A DNA stretch of 64,000 bases from Herbiconiux sp. Its GTDB lineage: Bacteria; Actinomycetota; Actinomycetes; Actinomycetales; Microbacteriaceae. Positions 59,737 through 64,000 of this stretch are shown piece by piece (positions within the stretch are counted from its first letter, which is position 1; every line of letters starts with the position of its first letter). Under the pieces are notes generated by a model. That model ran no database searches. It was not told the origin of the DNA and saw nothing but the letters and a program-made list of their open reading frames with translations. The translations under genes and the position numbers were made by a program. Location: contig NZ_SCVE01000001.1 of the NCBI RefSeq assembly GCF_004297105.1, forward strand, positions 62,001-126,000, given 5' to 3'.

Positions 59737-60720
59737 TCAGCCCTTCGTCGAACCTGCCAGCAGACCGCGCACGAAGAAGCGCTGCAGGGCGAAGAACACG
59801 ATGAGCGGCACCACGATGGCCACGAACGCGCCGGCGGTGAGCAGGTACCAGTCCTGCCCGCGCGACCCGGTGATCTCGGCCAGCAGCTTCGTGATGGGGG
59901 CCACCGAGCCGTCTGCGAAGATCAGCGCCACGAGCAGGTCGTTCCACACCCACAGGAACTGGAAGATCGCGAACGAGGCCAGCGCCGGCATGGTGAGCGG
60001 CAGGATGATGCGGAAGAAGATCTGGCCGTGCCCCGCACCGTCGACCCGGGCCGCCTCGATGACCTCGCGCGGGATCTCCGACACGAAGTTGTGCAACAGG
60101 AAGATGGCCAAGGGCAGCGCGAAGATCGTGTGCGCGATCCAGACCTGCGAGAAGGTTCCGTTCGACGGCACCCCCGAGAAGATCCAGTCGTTGCCCACCG
60201 CGATGCCGCGCGAGAAGAGCGACAGCAGCGGCACCAGAGCCATCTGGATCGGCACGATCTGGAGGGCGAACACCCCGATGAACAGCCAGTCCTTGCCCTT
60301 GAAGTCGATCCACGCGAAGGCGTAGGCGGCGAGCGCGGCGATGGCCAGGGGGATGAGCGTGGCCGGGATGGTGATGGCGATCGAGTTCACGAACGACGAC
60401 GCGATGGTCACCGAGGAGTTGCCCGACTGCAGCACCTCCGCGTAGTTGTCGAGCGTGAAGCTCGGGTTGGAGAAGATCGTCCACCAACCGGAGGTCTGGA
60501 TGTCGTTGCGGTCGCGGAACGACGAGATGAGCAGACCGAAGGTGGGAACCGTCCACACGATCGCGATGATCAGCGCGGCGATGGTGGCGCCACGGCTCGT
60601 CAGTCGACGTTTGGTGCGCTTGATTCCCGATTCCTCGCGCTCCAGCGCTTTCTCGCCGCGGCGGAGCTGGCCTTCGGTGGACTTGTCGATCGGCAGGTCG
60701 ATCGGCTGTACGGCGCTCAT
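59737..60720 (-). CDS. Carbohydrate ABC permease, MalG type
   Basis: Protein of 327 residues with six membrane segments and the EAA loop EIPREVIEAARVDGAGHGQIFFRIILPL. A cytoplasmic N-terminus of about 45 charged residues precedes the first helix. It is the second permease of the importer, coupled to the first by ATGA. No ATPase gene is in the operon; a shared MsiK-type ATPase elsewhere is usual in actinobacteria. Confidence 0.93.
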   Translation of the reverse strand: MSAVQPIDLPIDKSTEGQLRRGEKALEREESGIKRTKRRLTSRGATIAALIIAIVWTVPTFGLLISSFRDRNDIQTSGWWTIFSNPSFTLDNYAEVLQSGNSSVTIASSFVNSIAITIPATLIPLAIAALAAYAFAWIDFKGKDWLFIGVFALQIVPIQMALVPLLSLFSRGIAVGNDWIFSGVPSNGTFSQVWIAHTIFALPLAIFLLHNFVSEIPREVIEAARVDGAGHGQIFFRIILPLTMPALASFAIFQFLWVWNDLLVALIFADGSVAPITKLLAEITGSRGQDWYLLTAGAFVAIVVPLIVFFALQRFFVRGLLAGSTKG

Positions 60721-61847
60721 CGGATCTCCCTCTGCTTCTTGATCTGTCGTGCGTTGTAGATGACGATCGGCATCACCAGGATGAACAGGATCACGGCGAA
60801 GGCCGCCGACCTGCCGTATTCGAAGTTCTTGAACTGCGTGTACATCTCGTTCGCGAGAACGCTCGTGTCGTTCGCGCCCGCCGTCATGGTGCGCACGATG
60901 TCGAACACCTTCAGCGATGCGATGGAGATGGTGGTGACCACCACCACGAGCGACGAGCGGATGCCCGGCACCGTGACGTTGATGAAGCGCTGCCAGGCGT
61001 TGGTGCCGTCGAGTTCTGCCGCCTCGAGCTGCTCGGTGGGCACGCCCTTGATGGCCGCGGAGAGGATGACCATCGCGAATCCGGTCTGGATCCAGATGAG
61101 CACGACGATCAGGAAGAAGGTGTTCCAGGGCGAGCCGGCCAGCCACTGCTGGGGTTCACCGCCGAACCACACCACGAGCTGGTTCAGCAGGCCGATCTGG
61201 TTCTGGTCTTCAGGGCGGTAGGTGTAGACGAACCGCCAGATGATCGAGGCTCCCACGAACGAGATGGCCATCGGCATGAACACGATGATCTTGAAGAACT
61301 TCTCGCCGCGGCTCTTGTCGATGAACACGGCGTAGGCGAGGCCGAAGATGGTGGAGAGCGTCGGCACCACGAGCACCCAGATGATGGTGTTGAGGATGAC
61401 CCGCAGGTTCTGCGGGTTGGTGAGCACCCACGCGAAGTTGTCGAGCCCCACGAAGTTGCCCCGGCTCGAGAACAGCGAGTCGATGGCCGTCTTCACCGTG
61501 GGGTAGATGAGCCCCACGATCAGCAGGATGATCGCCGGGGCGAGGAATCCGAAGAGCTGGAACAGGTAGCCCGCACCCTGCTTCGAACGGCGGTCGAGCC
61601 AGAAGAAGAGCAGGCCGAGGGCTGCGGCGATGAGCGCGGCCCACCAGACCGATCCGACCAGCACCAGGGCGAGGAACGGCGCGATGACGCAGACGGCGAG
61701 GCGGATGATCGTGTACTTGCGCCCCGACCGCGGGGCGATCTCGACGAAGAACAGGATCAGCGCGACGACGATGCCGAACGCGACGACCACGATGGGGATC
61801 TGGGCAAGCGGTGGCAGCTTCCCGACCCAGAGCAGGAACTCTGACAT
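60717..61847 (-). CDS. Carbohydrate ABC permease, MalF type
   Basis: Protein of 376 residues. The N-terminal 90 residues add two or three extra helices before the usual permease core, which has the EAA loop GVPTEQLEAAELDGTNAWQRFINVTVP. Works with the MalG-type protein as the channel. It follows the binding-protein gene after a terminator-like hairpin. Confidence 0.93.
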   Translation of the reverse strand: MSEFLLWVGKLPPLAQIPIVVVAFGIVVALILFFVEIAPRSGRKYTIIRLAVCVIAPFLALVLVGSVWWAALIAAALGLLFFWLDRRSKQGAGYLFQLFGFLAPAIILLIVGLIYPTVKTAIDSLFSSRGNFVGLDNFAWVLTNPQNLRVILNTIIWVLVVPTLSTIFGLAYAVFIDKSRGEKFFKIIVFMPMAISFVGASIIWRFVYTYRPEDQNQIGLLNQLVVWFGGEPQQWLAGSPWNTFFLIVVLIWIQTGFAMVILSAAIKGVPTEQLEAAELDGTNAWQRFINVTVPGIRSSLVVVVTTISIASLKVFDIVRTMTAGANDTSVLANEMYTQFKNFEYGRSAAFAVILFILVMPIVIYNARQIKKQREIR

Positions 61848-61934
61848 GACAACCTTTCGAGTGCGACGGTGAACTCAATGCAGGCCCGACGCATCGGCGT
61901 CGTTGTGACACCGTACACCGGACCGGGGTGCACG

Positions 61935-61964
61935 GAGGCCGCCCGAATCTCTCCGGGCGGCCTC
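61935..61964 (-). terminator. Attenuating hairpin between binding protein and permeases
   Basis: GAGGCCGCCCG (61935-61945) pairs perfectly with CGGGCGGCCTC (61954-61964), loop 8 bases, 21 bases after the binding-protein stop. Partial termination here would make more binding protein than permease. Confidence 0.75.
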
Positions 61965-61985
61965 GGTGCGAGGTGGCCTAACCGA

Positions 61986-63326
61986 CTACTCGGTGGGCCA
62001 TCCGCCCTCGATCGAGGTCAGAACCTGGTCTTGCGGGGTTCCGTTGATCCAGTCGACCATGCCCTTCCAGAACGTACCGGCACCGACCGCACCCGGCATC
62101 AGGTCGGACGCGTCGAAGCGGAACGTGGTGTTCGGGTCCTGCAGGATCTGGATGGCCTGCTGCAGGATGGGGCTCGTCGCGCTCTCCGGGTCGAGACCCG
62201 TGTTCGCGGAGATGACTCCACCGAGCGCCACCCGGCTGTTCGCCCACTCGGGGCTCGAGAGGTACTCCTGCACCTTGACGGTGTCGGCGTCGTTCGAGAA
62301 CGCGCCCACGATCTCGCCACCACCGGTGACGGCGGTCTCACCCTCGGTGACCGGCGGGGTCACGAAGGCCCAGATGTCGGCGTCGGGGCCGACGGTGGCG
62401 CCGGCATCCGTGAGGAAGCCGTCGAAGAACGAGGCCTGGTGGGTGAGCGAGCAGGTGCCCTGCGCCATACCCGTCGCAACGTCACCGAAAGCGGTGCTGT
62501 TGATCGACTTGACGTCACCGTAGCCCGCGTTCACGTAGCTCGGGTTGAGCAGGATGTCGCCCACCGAGGTGAAGGCCTCGGAGATCTTCGGGTCGGTGAA
62601 CTTCACCTCGTTCTTCACCCACTGGTCGTAGACCTCGGGGCCCGACTGGCGAAGCACCAGGTCTTCGACCCAGTCTGTTCCCGGCCAGCCCGTGGCGTCG
62701 CCCGAGCCGAAACCAGCGCACCAGGGCTGCGTGCCCAGCGTGGTCTGCATCTTGGCGGTGAGGTCGAGCATCTCCTGGTAGGTCTTCGGAACCGTCCACC
62801 CGTTGTCGGCGAACTGCTTCGGGGAGTACCAGACGAAGCCCTTGACGCTCGCCATCAGCGGAGCGCCGTAGAAGGTGTCGTCGACCGTGCCGTAGGCCTT
62901 CCAGTCGCTCGACCAGTACTGGTCGACGTTCGACTCGACGCCTTCAGGGGCCTTCTGGATGAAGCCGCGCGACGCGAGGTCGGCGAGCAGACCCGGCTGC
63001 GGGAAGATCGCGAGGTCGGGCGGGTTGCCACCCTGCGCGCGGATGCCGATCTGAGACTCGAACTCCTTCGACGACTCGTACTGGATGTCGATGTTGTTCG
63101 CCTTCTCCCAGTCGGCCCAGGACTGCTCGAGCAGCTCGGCCTCGGTGTCGGCGATGGTGCCGTAGACGGTGACGACGCCGTCGGCCTCACCGACGGTGGG
63201 GGCTGAGCCTCCGTCGCTGCTGCCGCCCGCTCCGCCGGAGCATCCTGCGAGTACGAGACCGGCGCTGGCTGCGATTGCGATAGGCACCAGGACCCTGTGG
63301 ACACGGCGGTTCGTGAAAGACCGCAT
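61986..63326 (-). CDS. Sugar-binding lipoprotein of an ABC importer
   Basis: Protein of 446 residues with signal peptide and lipobox VLAGC, a Gly/Ser linker, then a family 1 binding-protein fold (TVYGTIADTEAELLEQSWADWEK, PDLAIFPQPGLLADLASRGFI, PLMASVKGFVWYSPKQF). It resembles alpha-glucoside binding proteins (AglE type), but a beta-glucoside ligand is possible given the CebR-like operator. GAGGAG precedes the ATG. Promoter-proximal gene of the importer. Confidence 0.92.
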   Translation of the reverse strand: MRSFTNRRVHRVLVPIAIAASAGLVLAGCSGGAGGSSDGGSAPTVGEADGVVTVYGTIADTEAELLEQSWADWEKANNIDIQYESSKEFESQIGIRAQGGNPPDLAIFPQPGLLADLASRGFIQKAPEGVESNVDQYWSSDWKAYGTVDDTFYGAPLMASVKGFVWYSPKQFADNGWTVPKTYQEMLDLTAKMQTTLGTQPWCAGFGSGDATGWPGTDWVEDLVLRQSGPEVYDQWVKNEVKFTDPKISEAFTSVGDILLNPSYVNAGYGDVKSINSTAFGDVATGMAQGTCSLTHQASFFDGFLTDAGATVGPDADIWAFVTPPVTEGETAVTGGGEIVGAFSNDADTVKVQEYLSSPEWANSRVALGGVISANTGLDPESATSPILQQAIQILQDPNTTFRFDASDLMPGAVGAGTFWKGMVDWINGTPQDQVLTSIEGGWPTE

Positions 63327-63452
63327 TTCTTCTCCTCATTGAGTGACTGCGCCCCGAAGTGGTGCAAGGGTGGCGCGTTGTAGGGAAACCTTTCCATAAC
63401 TCAGAGGAAATCACAAGCCGATTTGCCGGGTCGTGACAAGGTAACGATTTGG

Positions 63453-63562
63453 TTGCAGAGAGCGCTCTCACGGATCCGCGTGAGTATGCGGATGTGGAAA
63501 ATCTGTTCCACAATTCGAGCCATCTGAGGCTAGAATTCTGGAAACGATTGCAGAAAGCGATC
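63453..63562. promoter_or_regulatory. Two LacI-type operator candidates
   Basis: GAGAGCGCTCTC (63458-63469) is a perfect palindrome with a central CG, close to the CebR box TGGGAGCGCTCCCA of Streptomyces. TTGCAGAGAGCGCTC (63453-63467) has a 13/15 match at 63548-63562 (TTGCAGAAAGCGATC), 95 bases on. They lie between the divergent importer and LacI genes. The rest of 63327-63584 holds only a GGAAA/TTTCC dyad (63384-63395). Confidence 0.6.
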
Positions 63563-63584
63563 ACGCCAGCGCAAGGAGGCCGCC

Positions 63585-64000
63585 GTGTCGGGCATCGAGG
63601 ACGTCGCACGGCTCGCCGGAGTCTCGAAGGCCACCGTCTCGCGCGCCCTGAGCGGCCGCGGCTACGTCGCCCCGCCCACGCGCCTCCGCGTCTCCGAGGC
63701 CGCGGCCAGCCTCGGCTACGTGGTCTCGTCGAGCGCCTCGAGCCTCGTCACGGGCCGCACGAGCAACGTGGGCGTCATCATCCCGGTGATCAACCAGTGG
63801 TTCTTCTCGAGCATCATCGAGGGGGTCGAGCGGGCGCTCGTCGAGCGCGGCTACGACCTGATGCTCTACAACCTCACGAAGACCCATGAAGAGCGCTCCC
63901 GCGTGTTCGAGTACTACCTCGTGCGCAAGCGCGTCGACGCCGTGATCGCGGTGACCCTCGAGATCACGCCGGAGGAGGCCGAGACGCTGCTGGCGCTCGG
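63585..64000 (+). CDS. LacI family transcriptional regulator (partial)
   Basis: GTG at 63585, with AAGGAGG five bases upstream, opens at least 138 residues to the window end. The helix-turn-helix and hinge are VARLAGVSKATVSRALSGRG and RLRVSEAAASLGYV, followed by the ligand domain start NVGVIIPVINQWFFSSIIEGVERAL. Divergent from the sugar importer, which it presumably represses until the sugar or its derivative binds. Confidence 0.92.
   Translation, partial: MSGIEDVARLAGVSKATVSRALSGRGYVAPPTRLRVSEAAASLGYVVSSSASSLVTGRTSNVGVIIPVINQWFFSSIIEGVERALVERGYDLMLYNLTKTHEERSRVFEYYLVRKRVDAVIAVTLEITPEEAETLLAL

Overview
The window is GC-rich by eye (roughly 70%, not counted) with densely packed, translationally coupled genes. 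A high-GC actinobacterium is suggested by the class Ib ribonucleotide reductase operon nrdHIEF, the actinobacterial-type SRP RNA, a DUF3151 protein, a long-form Pta next to AckA, an Xfp phosphoketolase, many Pro/Thr-rich lipoproteins and an LAxTG-like motif. The gene set fits Microbacteriaceae best; that family call is an inference.

Left region (1-11.3 kb): a catabolic island. A partial leftward gene starts at position 29. An SDR plus HbpS/GlcG-like pair runs leftward. Divergent from it is an eleven-gene operon: two GMC oxidoreductases with a C-X5-C-X3-C cluster motif, two small subunits of gluconate 2-dehydrogenase subunit 3 type or similar, a metallo-beta-lactamase-fold hydrolase, an SDR, two 3-hydroxyisobutyrate-dehydrogenase-like enzymes, a cupin, a PcaC-like protein and a GntR/FCD regulator. 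GntR-type half-sites lie in both flanking promoters. The substrate is unknown; a cyclic polyol, sugar or aromatic is possible.

11.3-24.7 kb: a GNAT gene divergent from a TetR-GNAT fusion, ackA-pta, two paralogous lipoproteins, SRP RNA, tRNA-Ser(GGA) with two extra tandem copies of its 3' end, a frameshifted lipoprotein, DUF3151, and xfp followed by a 15-codon ORF and a strong terminator. Xfp makes acetyl phosphate, which AckA and Pta convert to acetate/ATP or acetyl-CoA. XylB (33.3 kb) makes the xylulose 5-phosphate that Xfp uses.

24.7-37.5 kb: GNAT, menC, PAP2 phosphatase, CPBP protease, a GNAT/degenerate ABC-protein operon behind a possible leader peptide, a PadR/MFS efflux operon with a long palindromic operator, xylB, and a divergent glycerate kinase / hydroxyacid dehydrogenase pair.

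37.5-52.8 kb: nrdHIEF with two NrdR-like boxes and a DnaA box upstream, a frameshifted siderophore-interacting protein, a GABA module (permease, PucR regulator, gabT), a secreted M1 peptidase with a sorting-signal-like N-terminus, an alditol oxidase, and metB and cbs.

52.8-64 kb: a membrane class III cyclase coupled to an MscS-type channel with a cyclic-nucleotide-binding-like domain, both with atypical key residues; an aldo-keto reductase; an ABC exporter; and a sugar ABC importer divergent from a LacI regulator cut by the window end.

Two themes run through the window. Short tandem repeats sit at many gene ends and starts, often with periods that are multiples of three. Long near-perfect hairpins lie between genes, and three of them share the arm core ATCCGTCACTTTT.
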